NCBI RefSeq assembly: GCF_028369055.1
Contig: NZ_JAQNCZ010000004.1
Span: 310,001 to 374,000, forward strand
Reading direction: 5' to 3'
DNA: 64,000 nucleotides
Source of the DNA: Cognatishimia sp. SS12
GTDB lineage: Bacteria > Pseudomonadota > Alphaproteobacteria > Rhodobacterales > Rhodobacteraceae
A program made the translations under genes and the position numbers. Positions 33,056-44,040 of this stretch are shown here, piece after piece; position 1 is the stretch's first letter, and every line of letters starts with the position of its first letter. Below the pieces are notes generated by a model. It searched no databases, was not told the origin of the DNA, and saw only the letters and a list, made by a program, of their open reading frames with translations.

Positions 33056-35338
33056 TTAGCCGCATTTGCTGTGACCGCAGCTGCGGCAGGTCATGCAGCC
33101 TTCGACCATTTGCAGATCATATTGGCCACAAGACGGGCAGGCTTTGCCTTTGGGGGCTTCGCCAACTGCGATCACTTCGGATTGCGGATCGGACTTCAGG
33201 CCCATGCCTTCGCCCGCGATAAAGCCGATGGCGATCATGTGTTTTTCGATCACACCACCGATGGCTGCCAGAATGGACGGGATGTATTTGCCATCCATCC
33301 AAGAGCCGCCGCGCGGATCAAACACCGCTTTCAGCTCTTCAACCACAAAGGACACATCGCCACCCCGGCGGAACACGGCGGAAATCATGCGGGTCAGCGC
33401 GAGGGTCCAGGCGTAATGCTCCATGTTCTTGGAGTTGATAAAGACCTCAAACGGGCGGCGGTGGCCGTTCACGATCACATCGTTCACCGTCAGGTAAATC
33501 GCGTGCTCGCTGTCATGCCACTTCAACTTATAGGTCGCGCCTTCCAGCGACTGCGGGCGATCGAGCGGTTCGGACATATAGATGACTTCGCCGGTCTCTG
33601 TCAGATGATCTGCGGGATCTTCGCCCGGCGCTTTCTCTTCGCTTTCCGAAACAGTCAGAACCGAGCCGGTGATGTCGTTGGGGCGATAGGTGGTGCAGCC
33701 TTTGCAGCCGGTGTCCCAGGCTTCCATGTAAACATCTTTGAAAGCGTCAAAGCTGATGTCTTCCGGGCAGTTGATGGTTTTGGAAATCGAGCTGTCGATC
33801 CATTTCTGCGCGGCGGCTTGCATGCGCACGTGGTCCAGCGGGGCCAGCGTCTGCGCGTTTACAAAGTAATCCGGCAGCTCTTTGTCGCCGAATTTCTCGC
33901 GCCACAGTTTCACGGCGTAATCCACCACTTCTTCTTCGGTGCGCGAGCCGTCTTTTTGCAGAACCTTGCGGGTGTAGGCATAGGCAAAGACCGGCTCAAT
34001 CCCCGAAGAGACATTGCCCGCATAAAGGCTGATGGTGCCGGTGGGGGCAATCGAGGTCAGCAGCGCGTTGCGGATGCCGTGCTCGCGGATCTCGGCCTTC
34101 AGGTCTTCGTCCAGATATTGCACCATGCCGCCGTCAACGTATTTGTCGGCGTCAAACAGCGGGAAGGCGCCTTTTTCTTTCGCCAGTTCCACCGAGGCTT
34201 TGTAGGATGCATGCGCGATAGCCTTCATCCAAGTCTCGGTCTGCGCGGCGGCCTCTTCAGAGCCGTATTTCAGACCCAGCATCAACAGCGCATCCGCCAG
34301 GCCGGTTACACCAAGGCCGATGCGGCGCTTGGCTTGGGCCTCTTGGGCCTGCTGCTCAAGCGGGAAGTTTGAGGCATCGACCACGTTGTCCATCATGCGC
34401 ACGGCGGTTGTCACCAGATCGGTCAGCGCCGCTTCGTTCAGCTCAGCCGCTTTTTCGAATGGATCAGACACCAGACGCGCCAAGTTGATCGAGCCCAGAA
34501 GACAGGCGCCATAGGGCGGCAAAGGCTGCTCGCCGCAGGGATTTGTCGCGGCGATCTGTTCAACATAGTTGAGGTTGTTGGCCTTGTTGATGCGGTCGAT
34601 AAAGATCACGCCGGGCTCGGCCTGATCATAGGTGTTCTGCATGATCTTGTTCCAAAGATCACGCGCATTGACGGTTTTATAAACCTTGTTGTCAAACAGC
34701 AGCTCCCAGCTGCCATCTGCCTTGACCGCTTCCATGAAGTCATCGGTCACCAGTACCGACATGTTGAACATGCGCAGGCGCGCAGGGTCGGATTTGGCGG
34801 TGATGAAATTCTCGATATCCGGATGATCGCACCGCATGGTGGCCATCATCGCGCCACGGCGGCTGCCCGCAGACATGATCGTGCGACACATCGCATCCCA
34901 AACATCCATGAACGAGAGCGGGCCAGAGGCGTCTGCTGCCACGCCTTTGACGTCCGACCCCTTGGGGCGGATGGTGGAAAAGTCATAGCCGATGCCGCCG
35001 CCCTGCTGCATGGTCAATGCGGCCTCTTTCAGCATGTCGAAAATGCCGGACATGCTATCCGGGATGGTGCCCATGACAAAACAGTTGAACAATGTCACCT
35101 TGCGTGCGGTGCCTGCACCGGCGGTGATACGCCCGGCAGGGAGGTATTTGAAATCCTCCAACGCGGCATAGAATTTGTCTTCCCACTCTTCAGGCTTTTT
35201 CTCAACCTTGGCCAGGTCGCGCGCGATGCGGCGCCAGCTGTCTTCCACCGTTTCATCAATCGGTGTGCCATCCGCATTCTTGAAGCGGTATTTCATATCC
35301 CAAATGGATTCGGCGATCGGGGCAGCAAAACGACTCAT
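33056..35338 (-). CDS. nrdJ: Adenosylcobalamin-dependent (class II) ribonucleotide reductase
   Basis: 760-residue class II reductase making deoxyribonucleotides with or without oxygen but requiring B12. Visible signatures are NPCGEQPLPPYGACLLGSIN (active-site Cys region), PTGTISLYAGNVSSGIEP, and a C-terminal cysteine-rich redox/zinc tail (CPSCGQYDL, CMTCRSCGHSKCG). A mid-protein KGCTTYRPND segment is typical of this alphaproteobacterial form. ATG 35338 starts the conserved SRFAAPIAESIWDMKY. The upstream gap is short and I found no cobalamin riboswitch in it; an NrdR-like box lies about 115 bp upstream. Confidence 0.96.
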   Translation of the reverse strand: MSRFAAPIAESIWDMKYRFKNADGTPIDETVEDSWRRIARDLAKVEKKPEEWEDKFYAALEDFKYLPAGRITAGAGTARKVTLFNCFVMGTIPDSMSGIFDMLKEAALTMQQGGGIGYDFSTIRPKGSDVKGVAADASGPLSFMDVWDAMCRTIMSAGSRRGAMMATMRCDHPDIENFITAKSDPARLRMFNMSVLVTDDFMEAVKADGSWELLFDNKVYKTVNARDLWNKIMQNTYDQAEPGVIFIDRINKANNLNYVEQIAATNPCGEQPLPPYGACLLGSINLARLVSDPFEKAAELNEAALTDLVTTAVRMMDNVVDASNFPLEQQAQEAQAKRRIGLGVTGLADALLMLGLKYGSEEAAAQTETWMKAIAHASYKASVELAKEKGAFPLFDADKYVDGGMVQYLDEDLKAEIREHGIRNALLTSIAPTGTISLYAGNVSSGIEPVFAYAYTRKVLQKDGSRTEEEVVDYAVKLWREKFGDKELPDYFVNAQTLAPLDHVRMQAAAQKWIDSSISKTINCPEDISFDAFKDVYMEAWDTGCKGCTTYRPNDITGSVLTVSESEEKAPGEDPADHLTETGEVIYMSEPLDRPQSLEGATYKLKWHDSEHAIYLTVNDVIVNGHRRPFEVFINSKNMEHYAWTLALTRMISAVFRRGGDVSFVVEELKAVFDPRGGSWMDGKYIPSILAAIGGVIEKHMIAIGFIAGEGMGLKSDPQSEVIAVGEAPKGKACPSCGQYDLQMVEGCMTCRSCGHSKCG

Positions 35339-35451
35339 CGGTGTCCTCAGTTTGTGGGTATTTTATTGGTGTTTGGCAGTGTTTCACGGGGCTTGAAAGC
35401 CCCTTTGGGAAGTCTACTATATGGCTAAAGCTGGAAAAAGCACAACCAAAA

Positions 35452-35467
35452 ACACAACCACTTGTGG
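35452..35467. promoter_or_regulatory. Candidate NrdR box
   Basis: ACACAACCACTTGTGG resembles the NrdR operator ACACWATATWTWGTGT (ACACAA ... TTGTG arms). A second partial copy of CACAACCA lies 12 bp away, though canonical NrdR sites are paired about 31 bp apart. It sits in the gap between nrdJ and the DUF1489 gene. Confidence 0.35.
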
Positions 35468-35476
35468 GTCAAAACC

Positions 35477-35905
35477 TTGAATCATCTAAATCTAGTAAAA
35501 CTCAGCGTTGGTACGGAAAGCGTCGAAGGGCTGGCAGATTGGCAAAAAACCCAATCCGCTCAGATAGATGACGGCTGTCCACGGCATGTCACCCGCATGT
35601 GGCCGAAGCGCGAGAAAGAAATCCTCGCAGGGGGGTCGATTTTTTGGGTGATTAAGGGGGCTATTCAGGCGCGTCAACCAATCCTGCGGCTGGAGGAGCA
35701 AATCGGCAGCGATGGCATCCGGCGCTGCGCCATTGTTTTGGCACCCGGATTGATCCGCACCCAAAGCGCGCTGCGCCGTCCGTTTCAGGGCTGGCGCTAC
35801 CTCAAACCCGAGGACAGCCCGCCGGACCTGCCGCAGTCTCGCGCCGAAGAAGAGCCCCTGCCCGCCGAGCTGGCCAGCAAGCTGGCGGAAATCGGCGTGA
35901 TCTGA
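35477..35905 (+). CDS. DUF1489 family protein
   Basis: 142-residue protein recognised by [17 protein letters not shown] at the N-terminus, [34 protein letters not shown] and [14 protein letters not shown] near the end, the core pattern of DUF1489, an alphaproteobacterial family of unknown function. The TTG at 35477 matches the usual family start; another TTG at 35462 is possible, and neither has an evident ribosome-binding site. It is divergent from nrdJ across 138 bp and upstream of prs. Confidence 0.8.
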   Translation: MNHLNLVKLSVGTESVEGLADWQKTQSAQIDDGCPRHVTRMWPKREKEILAGGSIFWVIKGAIQARQPILRLEEQIGSDGIRRCAIVLAPGLIRTQSALRRPFQGWRYLKPEDSPPDLPQSRAEEEPLPAELASKLAEIGVI

Positions 35906-36086
35906 ACCGGCCGCAAGCACGCGCTGGTTGCCAGCGCGGCCACTTATGGGGTCCTTGGCCGGAAACGTCTCTGGAAAGCTGCAATTTCATGGCTTTGTGC
36001 CCCGCATCGCTTTGCCAAAAGGGTGCGGCATGCTAAGGCCTGCGCAACGTCACGAATCTGTCATCCTTGCCCCTGGGAACACACCA

Positions 36087-37094
36087 ATGCCAAGCACCAT
36101 GGAACCGAAACTGATCACCGGGAATGCCAACAAGCCATTGGCGACTGCCATCGCCCGCCGCATGACCATTCACCGCAACCTCGGCCTGGTAGACGCCCGG
36201 GTCGAACGGTTCAACGACGGCGAGATTTTTGTCGAAGTGTTCGAAAACGTGCGCGGCGAAGATATGTTCATCATTCAGCCGACCTCAAACCCGGCGAATG
36301 ACAACCTGATGGAACTGCTGATCATGGCGGATGCGCTGCGCCGCTCCTCCGCCAAGCGGATCACTGCGGTGATCCCCTACTTCGGCTATGCCCGCCAGGA
36401 CCGCCGCGCCAAGGCGCGCACGCCAATCTCGGCCAAGCTGGTGGCCAATATGCTGGTCGAAGCCGGGGTGGAGCGCGTGCTGACCATGGATCTGCACGCC
36501 GCGCAGATTCAGGGCTTCTTCGATATTCCGGTGGACAACCTCTATGCCTCGCCGATCTTCGCGCTGGACATCATGAACCAGTTCAAAGGCAACATGGAAG
36601 ATCTGATGGTTGTCTCCCCTGACGTGGGCGGCGTGGCTCGCGCCCGCGAGCTGGCCAAGCGGATCAACGCGCCGCTGTCGATTGTCGACAAACGCCGCGA
36701 AAAACCGGGCGAGATTGCCGAAATGACCGTGATCGGCGATGTGACCGGCAAGAAATGCATCATCGTCGATGACATCTGCGACACCGCCGGCACCCTCTGC
36801 AAAGCCGCCGAAGTGCTGATGGATCATGGCGCAACCGAAGTGCATTCTTATATCACCCATGGTGTGCTCTCCGGCCCGGCGGTCGAGCGCGTCACAAATT
36901 CAGTGATGAAAAGCCTGGTGATCACCGATTCCATTCAGCCGACCGGTCCGGTCAAAGGCGCGCCAAACATCCGCATCCTGCCCACCGCGCCGATGTTTGC
37001 CCATGCGATCATGAACATCTGGAACGGGGCCTCTGTCTCTTCGCTGTTTGAAACCGAAACGCTGGAAGGCGCCTACGAAGGGCTGCTCGGCTAA
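36087..37094 (+). CDS. prs: Ribose-phosphate pyrophosphokinase
   Basis: 335-residue PRPP synthase, which supplies PRPP to the his, purine, pyrimidine and NAD pathways. It has [37 protein letters not shown], the flexible loop [39 protein letters not shown], and the PRPP loop [11 protein letters not shown]. The frame is open 159 bp upstream but ATG 36087 has GGGAAC nine bases before it and matches family length; ATG 36099 is the alternative. A terminator follows at 37124. Confidence 0.96.
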   Translation: MPSTMEPKLITGNANKPLATAIARRMTIHRNLGLVDARVERFNDGEIFVEVFENVRGEDMFIIQPTSNPANDNLMELLIMADALRRSSAKRITAVIPYFGYARQDRRAKARTPISAKLVANMLVEAGVERVLTMDLHAAQIQGFFDIPVDNLYASPIFALDIMNQFKGNMEDLMVVSPDVGGVARARELAKRINAPLSIVDKRREKPGEIAEMTVIGDVTGKKCIIVDDICDTAGTLCKAAEVLMDHGATEVHSYITHGVLSGPAVERVTNSVMKSLVITDSIQPTGPVKGAPNIRILPTAPMFAHAIMNIWNGASVSSLFETETLEGAYEGLLG

Positions 37095-37123
37095 CCCCGC
37101 TGCCCCCCTGCGATACCAAATAG

Positions 37124-37154
37124 AAAACGCGCCCCGCTGGGCGCGTTTTTTTGT
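37124..37154 (+). terminator. Terminator of prs
   Basis: Stem AACGCGCC / GGGCGCGTT with a short loop and seven T, 31 bp after the prs stop. Confidence 0.85.
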
Positions 37155-37162
37155 GCCAGCAC

Positions 37163-37444
37163 CTACCCGGCAGTGGGATATCCTGTGCCCCAAACTTTGG
37201 CGGCATCTTTATGCAGCAATCGCCCCTGCAAGGCGTCGAGCTCTGCAAGCGCACGAGATTTGCACCCCGTGCGGGCCAGCGCCGCTTGATAGGCACGTAA
37301 CACCGACTGCGCCCGCCACGGGAGCACCGCCGATGACATCCATCCCCGCAACTCGCTTGGCAGATTGTCATAGTCCCGCATTGGGCTCCGCGCACCGCGT
37401 CTGCGTCGCAGAGAGGTTTGGCCAATATTTCTGCGGCTTGTCAT
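37163..37444 (-). CDS. DUF6525 family protein
   Basis: 93-residue basic protein with the core YDNLPSELRGWMSSAVLPWR, then QSVLRAYQAALARTG and ALAELDALQGRLLHKD, which I recognise as DUF6525, a small Rhodobacteraceae family of unknown function. ATG 37444 has GAGGAC just upstream. The N-terminal RRNIGQTSLRRRRGARSP is strongly basic and could bind nucleic acid. The gene converges on prs; the upstream 71 bp before the lectin gene is A/T-rich with a perfect 12-bp palindrome. Confidence 0.75.
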   Translation of the reverse strand: MTSRRNIGQTSLRRRRGARSPMRDYDNLPSELRGWMSSAVLPWRAQSVLRAYQAALARTGCKSRALAELDALQGRLLHKDAAKVWGTGYPTAG

Positions 37445-37466
37445 AACATGTCCTCAAGCTTATTAC

Positions 37467-37478
37467 ATGTTATAACAT
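37467..37478. promoter_or_regulatory. Palindrome in the DUF6525 promoter region
   Basis: Perfect palindrome ATGTTATAACAT, overlapping a possible minus-strand -10. The related ATAACATG recurs at 37443-37450 at the start of the gene. It could be an operator or only an A/T-rich promoter. Confidence 0.3.
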
Positions 37479-37515
37479 ATCAAAATATTCACAAAGACAA
37501 GCCCAAAAAGCTTCG

Positions 37516-37866
37516 TCAGGACACGTCCCAAATCTCGTCATCCATCACTTCGCCAAAGGCGACCCAGCTCAGGCGCACGCGGGCGATCTTGCTGTCCTGC
37601 CAGGTGCGAAACACCAGATCAAACCCTGCCTCTGTCACCTTTTCTGCGCCGATGTCCGCGCGGATGTTGGCCTCATGGCTCACGTCCCAGAGCGACAGCG
37701 CCACCTGCACCACCGGCGGGCTGACAAAGGCCTCGGAAAACTTGATCGGCAAGCGACGCTCACGCGGGCCGGTGCCCGTCCACATATCGCCGCCATTTTG
37801 GAAATCGGAAAAGAGCTGCTGCTCTCCCTGATCGATACCCAAGGTACCGGTGCGCAACTTCTGCAT
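37516..37866 (-). CDS. H-type lectin domain protein
   Basis: 116-residue protein without signal peptide. The segment IKFSEAFVSPPVVQVALSLW, followed by DVSHEANIRADIGAEKVTEAGF and a closing VRLSWVAFG, has the pattern of the H-type lectin domain (six-stranded beta sandwich, usually hexameric or trimeric, binding GalNAc-like sugars in snail agglutinins). The bacterial role is unknown. ATG 37866 is chosen; an earlier start at 37923 overlaps the atpC terminator region. It lies 108 bp downstream of atpC on the same strand, beyond that terminator. Confidence 0.8.
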   Translation of the reverse strand: MQKLRTGTLGIDQGEQQLFSDFQNGGDMWTGTGPRERRLPIKFSEAFVSPPVVQVALSLWDVSHEANIRADIGAEKVTEAGFDLVFRTWQDSKIARVRLSWVAFGEVMDDEIWDVS

Positions 37867-37915
37867 GAGACCCTCATCAATTCGCCGCGAGACTATCGGG
37901 CTTTGCGGGGCGCTG

Positions 37916-37955
37916 CAAAGCAAAACGGGCCCCGCCCTGCGGCGACGCCCGTTTC
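37916..37955 (-). terminator. Terminator of the atp operon
   Basis: Stem AAACGGGC / GCCCGTTT enclosing a GC-rich inner hairpin, followed on the minus strand by TTTTGCTTT, about 20 bp past the atpC stop. Confidence 0.7.
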
Positions 37956-37974
37956 TTAATCATATGGTCCGTAC

Positions 37975-38373
37975 TTAGACGTTCAGGGCCGCGCGCAGCG
38001 CTTCCAGGTCCGCCAGGTTCTTGGCGGCAACGTCTTTGTTCTCGGCGGCGGCAGTCTCTACCGCTTCCGAAGCCAGCGCAATCAGCGCATCCATGTCAGC
38101 CGCGGTGATATCCGCAGTTGGGATGGCTTTTTCCGCCAGCACGGAGGTGCCTTGAGCGTTGATATCCGCAAAACCGCCGGTGACAGCATAGCTTTGGGTG
38201 CCCTCAGGGCCTTCAACAGTCAGGACGCCAGGGCGCAACGTGGTGATCGTTGGCGCATGATCCGGCATCGCGGTCAGATCACCATCGGCACCGGGGATCT
38301 GCACGGCAGAGGCTTGCACAGAGGCAAGCGCACGTTCCGGGCTGACCAGGTCGAATTGCATAGTTTGTGCCAT
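37975..38373 (-). CDS. atpC: F1 ATP synthase subunit epsilon
   Basis: 132-residue epsilon subunit with the N-terminal beta-sandwich: [20 protein letters not shown], then [18 protein letters not shown] and [10 protein letters not shown]. The C-terminal helical region is alanine-rich ([18 protein letters not shown]). It is the last gene of the operon, 61 bp after atpD. Epsilon couples rotation and can inhibit hydrolysis. Confidence 0.96.
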   Translation of the reverse strand: MAQTMQFDLVSPERALASVQASAVQIPGADGDLTAMPDHAPTITTLRPGVLTVEGPEGTQSYAVTGGFADINAQGTSVLAEKAIPTADITAADMDALIALASEAVETAAAENKDVAAKNLADLEALRAALNV

Positions 38374-38434
38374 TGGGGCCTCCGTTCAGGGAGCCTCCGC
38401 TGCACCCGGAAGTGCAGCGGAAAGCGATCCGGTA

Positions 38435-39859
<1,425 letters not shown>

Positions 39860-39890
39860 CTACTTAACCTCTCAGGCTAGACGTTCGATT

Positions 39891-40727
39891 TCAATTTCCG
39901 CTGTTGCCAGCGGCTGTTCGTGCAAACGCGGCCGTCTTGCGTACGGCAGCGTTCAATTTCGATGTGAATGCGATCTCAGCTTTGTCCCATTGCTTCTGCA
40001 TTTGACCCCGCGCCCCGATATAAAGCGTCGATGCCGGGGTGCGCAGACGACCATCCAGACGCAGCGCGGCATATTTGCCTTCGAAAGCTGCACGGGACTG
40101 ATCATAGGCCGTGCTGCCCGCACCACCGCTGTGGTGGGTCAGATGGAAAGGCAGCACATAAGCAGTGCCCCCCGCCGCGCGCGCCTGCTGGCACAGGTCA
40201 GTTGCAAAAAGGTGGAAGCCGTCCAGATCGAGCGAAGGAAACACCATGCGATTGCGCGCCAGAACCAGGAAGTTTTCGTCCAGCGACACGACTTCGCGCG
40301 CCACTTTCAGATCGGTCCAGGACCCATGCGGGTCATCCAGGCAAATCACTTGTTCGGCCTGCGGCCCGGGCGTCCAGCCGGCATTACCGGCCACCATCCA
40401 GGTCTTGTCCGAGGCCTCCAAGCTGCGCAGCGCCTGCTCCAGCTCATCCGCGCCGTCATCGGTCAGTTCGATGTCGTCATGGGTGAACAGGATGAATTCG
40501 CCCCGCATTTCGGGAAAGAGGCTGCGCAACGCGCGATACCCATCCAGGCTGTTGCCGGACCGGTTATCCACGGCGATGAATTCAGAATTCTCTGCCGTGA
40601 AGCCCTTGGCTTCGAACGAGGCCAGCATCCGGGCATATTTGTCTTCTGACGCGACAAGCGTGCAGACGGTGAACAGCAGCTGCGGCTGCTGTCCCTCTGT
40701 CACATATCGCGGCTGAAGCGCTGTCAT
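39891..40727 (-). CDS. Glycosyltransferase-like (GT-A fold) protein inside the atp operon
   Basis: 278-residue protein without signal peptide. The N-terminal half resembles a GT-A nucleotide-sugar domain: LLFTVCTLVASEDKYARML, FIAVDNRSGNSLDGYRALR, then FILFTHDDIELTDDGADELE, where HDD occupies the place of the DxD motif. The next part has MVAGNAGWTPG, DLDGFHLFATDLCQQAR and a closing LPFHLTHHSGG. It sits between atpG (28-bp gap) and atpD (31-bp gap) on the same strand with no terminator, so it must be co-transcribed with the F1 genes. An extra gene at this exact position was, as I recall, reported in the Rhodobacter blasticus atp operon. Function is unknown; activity as a transferase is inferred. 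Confidence 0.75.
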   Translation of the reverse strand: MTALQPRYVTEGQQPQLLFTVCTLVASEDKYARMLASFEAKGFTAENSEFIAVDNRSGNSLDGYRALRSLFPEMRGEFILFTHDDIELTDDGADELEQALRSLEASDKTWMVAGNAGWTPGPQAEQVICLDDPHGSWTDLKVAREVVSLDENFLVLARNRMVFPSLDLDGFHLFATDLCQQARAAGGTAYVLPFHLTHHSGGAGSTAYDQSRAAFEGKYAALRLDGRLRTPASTLYIGARGQMQKQWDKAEIAFTSKLNAAVRKTAAFARTAAGNSGN

Positions 40728-40755
40728 GGTCCCGGTGCCTTCCTAGTTCGCGAAA

Positions 40756-41631
40756 TCAGAGCGCTTCCGCGCCCGAAATGATTTCGATCAGCTCGCTGGT
40801 GATCACAGCCTGACGTGAGCGGTTGTACTCGATTGTCAGCTTGTCGATCATTTCGCCTGCGTTGCGGGTTGCGTTGTCCATTGCGGACATCCGCGCCCCT
40901 TGCTCAGACGCGCCATTTTCCAACAGGGCCGCAAAGATCTGTGTGGCCACGCCGCGCGGCAGCAGGTCAGCCAAAATGGCTTCTTCGCTGGGCTCGTAGT
41001 CATACAGCGTGCTTGCGCCAGCCTCTTCCGTTTCCTCAAACGAGGCCGGAATGATCTGCTGCGCTGTTGGCACCTGGGTCACAACGTTGACGAACTTCGC
41101 ATAGAAGATCGTGGCAACGTCAAACTCGCCGTTGTCAAAGCGGGCCAGAATGTCACGCGCGATATCCTGCGCATTGTCATAGCCGACACGTTTCACCTCG
41201 GTCAGGTCCACGTGACCAATGAAATCATCGCCCAGATCCCGTTTGATCGCATCGCGGCCTTTTTTGCCCACGGTCAGGATCTTCACGGTTTTGCCGTCGG
41301 CCTTCAGCTCTGCAGCTTTCTGGCGCGCCAGCTTGGCGATGTTGGCGTTAAAACCACCACACAGGCCCCGCTCTGCGGTCATCACCACCAAAAGGTGGGT
41401 CTGCTCGCTGCCGGTACCTGACAGAAGCTTTGGCGCAGAGTCAGAACCTGCGGCCCCCGCGGCCAACCCACCCAGAACGGCATTGAACCGGTCTGTGTAG
41501 GGGCGTGCGGATTCCGCAGCTTCCTGGGCGCGGCGAAGTTTCGCCGCGGCCACCATCTGCATGGCTTTTGTGATCTTACGAGTGTTTTTCACACTCTGGA
41601 TCCGGTTCTTAAGGTCCTTCAGACTAGGCAT
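40756..41631 (-). CDS. atpG: F1 ATP synthase subunit gamma
   Basis: 291-residue central-stalk subunit. It has [20 protein letters not shown] at the N-terminus, [36 protein letters not shown], and a C-terminal [18 protein letters not shown] then [18 protein letters not shown]. Length is normal. It is 12 bp after atpA and 28 bp before the inserted glycosyltransferase-like gene. Confidence 0.97.
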   Translation of the reverse strand: MPSLKDLKNRIQSVKNTRKITKAMQMVAAAKLRRAQEAAESARPYTDRFNAVLGGLAAGAAGSDSAPKLLSGTGSEQTHLLVVMTAERGLCGGFNANIAKLARQKAAELKADGKTVKILTVGKKGRDAIKRDLGDDFIGHVDLTEVKRVGYDNAQDIARDILARFDNGEFDVATIFYAKFVNVVTQVPTAQQIIPASFEETEEAGASTLYDYEPSEEAILADLLPRGVATQIFAALLENGASEQGARMSAMDNATRNAGEMIDKLTIEYNRSRQAVITSELIEIISGAEAL

Positions 41632-41643
41632 GGTCCGAACCCC

Positions 41644-43182
41644 TTATGCGAAGTCAGCTGCGAATTCGTCGAGCGCTGCTTTCACTTTATCGGCGGCTTC
41701 ACCTTTGATCTTTGGATCTTCATCCGTGATCCACTGCAGAAGATCGGCGTGCTTGCTGCGCAGGTGCGCCAGCAGGCCAGCTTCATAGCGCGCCACGTCG
41801 GAAACCGCGACTTTGTCGAGGTAGCCGTTGGTGCCTGCGAAGATCACGCAAACGATTTCAGAGTTGGTCAGTGGCGAATACTGCGGCTGTTTCATCAGCT
41901 CGGTCAGACGCGCACCACGGGCCAGCAGCTGCTGGGTCGCGGCGTCAAGGTCAGAACCGAACTGCGCGAAGGCTGCCATTTCGCGGTACTGCGCGAGGGA
42001 CAGTTTCACAGGGCCAGCCACCGAAGACATCGCTTTGGTTTGTGCCGAGGAACCAACACGAGACACCGACAGACCGGTGTTCACCGCTGGGCGGATACCT
42101 TGGTAGAACAGTTCGGTTTCCAAGAAGATCTGACCGTCGGTGATCGAGATCACGTTGGTCGGAATAAACGCAGAAACGTCACCACCTTGGGTTTCGATCA
42201 CAGGCAGCGCGGTCAGCGAGCCGGAGCCGAACTCTTCGTTCAGCTTCGCGGAACGCTCCAGCAAACGAGAGTGCAGATAGAAAACGTCACCTGGGTAGGC
42301 TTCGCGGCCTGGTGGGCGGCGCAGCAGCAGGGACATCTGACGATAGGCAACCGCTTGTTTGGACAGATCATCATAGATGATCAGCGCGTGCTTGCCGTTG
42401 TCACGGAAGTATTCTGCCATCGCAGTTGCGGCGTAAGGTGCCAGGAACTGCAGAGGTGCCGGGTCAGACGCGGTCGCGGCCACAACGATCGAATAGTCAA
42501 TCGCGCCGGATTCTTCGAGCTTTTTCACCAGCTGTGCAACGGTGGAGCGCTTTTGGCCCACAGCCACGTAGATGCAGAACAGCTTTTTGCTGTCGTCATC
42601 GCCGGCGGCGTCGTTGTAGGATTTCTGGTTCAGAATGGTGTCCAGCGCAATCGCGGTTTTACCGGTCTGGCGGTCCCCAATGATCAGCTCACGCTGGCCA
42701 CGGCCAATTGGGATCATCGCGTCAACGGACTTCAGGCCGGTGGCCATTGGTTCGTGAACCGATTTACGTGGAATGATGCCAGGCGCTTTTACGTCTGCAA
42801 CACCACGTTGCTTGGCGTTGATCGGGCCTTTGCCGTCAACTGGGTTGCCCAGACCGTCTACGACGCGGCCCAGCAGCTCGGGGCCGACAGGCACGTCCAC
42901 GATGGACTTGGTGCGCTTAACGGTGTCACCTTCTTTAATGTCGCGGTCGGACCCGAAGATAACGACACCTACGTTGTCGCTTTCAAGGTTCAGGGCCATG
43001 CCCATGATGCCGCCAGGAAACTCGACCATTTCGCCGGCCTGAACGTTGTCCAGACCATAGACACGGGCGATACCGTCACCTACGGACAGAACGCGGCCCA
43101 CTTCGGCCACTTCGGCTTCCTGACCAAAATTCTTGATCTGGTCTTTCAAGATCGCCGAAATCTCGGCTGCTTGGATACCCAT
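41644..43182 (-). CDS. atpA: F1 ATP synthase subunit alpha
   Basis: 512-residue non-catalytic nucleotide-binding subunit. It has [20 protein letters not shown] at the N-terminus, Walker [29 protein letters not shown], the [20 protein letters not shown] loop and [13 protein letters not shown]. The start shares one base with the atpH stop (TAATG). The 567-codon opposite-strand frame is a shadow. Confidence 0.98.
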   Translation of the reverse strand: MGIQAAEISAILKDQIKNFGQEAEVAEVGRVLSVGDGIARVYGLDNVQAGEMVEFPGGIMGMALNLESDNVGVVIFGSDRDIKEGDTVKRTKSIVDVPVGPELLGRVVDGLGNPVDGKGPINAKQRGVADVKAPGIIPRKSVHEPMATGLKSVDAMIPIGRGQRELIIGDRQTGKTAIALDTILNQKSYNDAAGDDDSKKLFCIYVAVGQKRSTVAQLVKKLEESGAIDYSIVVAATASDPAPLQFLAPYAATAMAEYFRDNGKHALIIYDDLSKQAVAYRQMSLLLRRPPGREAYPGDVFYLHSRLLERSAKLNEEFGSGSLTALPVIETQGGDVSAFIPTNVISITDGQIFLETELFYQGIRPAVNTGLSVSRVGSSAQTKAMSSVAGPVKLSLAQYREMAAFAQFGSDLDAATQQLLARGARLTELMKQPQYSPLTNSEIVCVIFAGTNGYLDKVAVSDVARYEAGLLAHLRSKHADLLQWITDEDPKIKGEAADKVKAALDEFAADFA

Positions 43183-43742
43183 TATCCGACCTCTTTCATT
43201 GCATTCTGGAGAGAGTTGAGCTTGGAGCGGATCGACGTGTCGATCATCTTCGAGCCCACCTTAACAACAAGACCGCCAACCAAAGACTGGTCAACGGTCG
43301 CATTAATCTTAACATCTTTTCCAACACGCTCTTTCAGCGTCTTGGCAAGCTTATCGCTCTGCGTCTTGGTCAGCGCCTTGGCAGATGTCACCTCGGCGGT
43401 CACTTCGCCTTTGTCCTCGGCGATTAGCCCGTTCAGGGCATCAATCAGCTGAGGCAGCACGAAGAGACGACGGTTCTCAGCCATCAGGGCGAGCGTGTTC
43501 TTCAGTACCGTTGGCAGACCCATTTTTGCTGCGATTGCAGCAATGGCATCACCCTGTGCCGTACGGCTCACAACAGGAGAATGGATCAACTCACGCAGAT
43601 CTGCGCTGTCCTGCAGCGCGGCGTTCAAATCCCCAAGGCCACTCTCAAGGTCTGAGACGGCTTTGGACTCTTTCGCGATCTCAAAGACCGCGGTGGCATA
43701 GCGCGCAGCGATGCCTTGCGAAATCGAAGCTGGTTCGGACAC
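43182..43742 (-). CDS. atpH: F1 ATP synthase subunit delta
   Basis: 186-residue peripheral-stalk subunit: [58 protein letters not shown], and the C-terminal [22 protein letters not shown] at 43742 is chosen because GGAAGG lies 8 bp before it and the encoded MSEPASIS start is typical; the open frame runs 126 bp further upstream across the promoter region. It is the first gene of the operon; F0 genes are not present, as usual in this group. An FNR-type box lies 65 bp upstream. Confidence 0.95.
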   Translation of the reverse strand: MSEPASISQGIAARYATAVFEIAKESKAVSDLESGLGDLNAALQDSADLRELIHSPVVSRTAQGDAIAAIAAKMGLPTVLKNTLALMAENRRLFVLPQLIDALNGLIAEDKGEVTAEVTSAKALTKTQSDKLAKTLKERVGKDVKINATVDQSLVGGLVVKVGSKMIDTSIRSKLNSLQNAMKEVG

Positions 43743-43806
43743 GTCCACCCTTCCGACAATTAGCCCCGGTTCGGCCAAGTCGGGCCGTCCGAGGACGTTT
43801 CTAGTT

Positions 43807-43820
43807 TTGATGCAGATCAA
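43807..43820. promoter_or_regulatory. FNR/FnrL-type box upstream of the atp operon
   Basis: TTGAT-GCAG-ATCAA is an exact match to the FNR-family consensus TTGAT-N4-ATCAA. It is centred about 71 bp upstream of the atpH GTG. On the minus strand a weak TTGCCG (complement of 43823-43828) and CTAGAA (complement of 43799-43804) are 18 bp apart; if they are the promoter, the box lies between -35 and -10, a repressing geometry. The rest of the 298-bp gap (43743-44040) is A/T-rich and shows no gene. Confidence 0.65.
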
Positions 43821-44040
43821 AACGGCAAAATCCAGCCGGGGTGTAGCAGAGGCGTCCTGAGCTATCAACTACCATTGAAAGAAAGTAAGAGGTGCAAAAA
43901 CCCCTTGTTTATAACGATTTGCGTGGGGTGTGACGGAATGGCCCGGGATTGTTACATAAATCAAACAGTTTTTCGGGACCAAATCAGCGATTCCCTGCGA
44001 AATTTTTCGCGAAGACCTGCCTATATTTAGGGCAATTTTG

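Noticed and set aside
35339..35476. Cobalamin riboswitch upstream of nrdJ
   Set aside because: The gap is about 140 bp and shows no B12-box-like sequence or room for the full aptamer.
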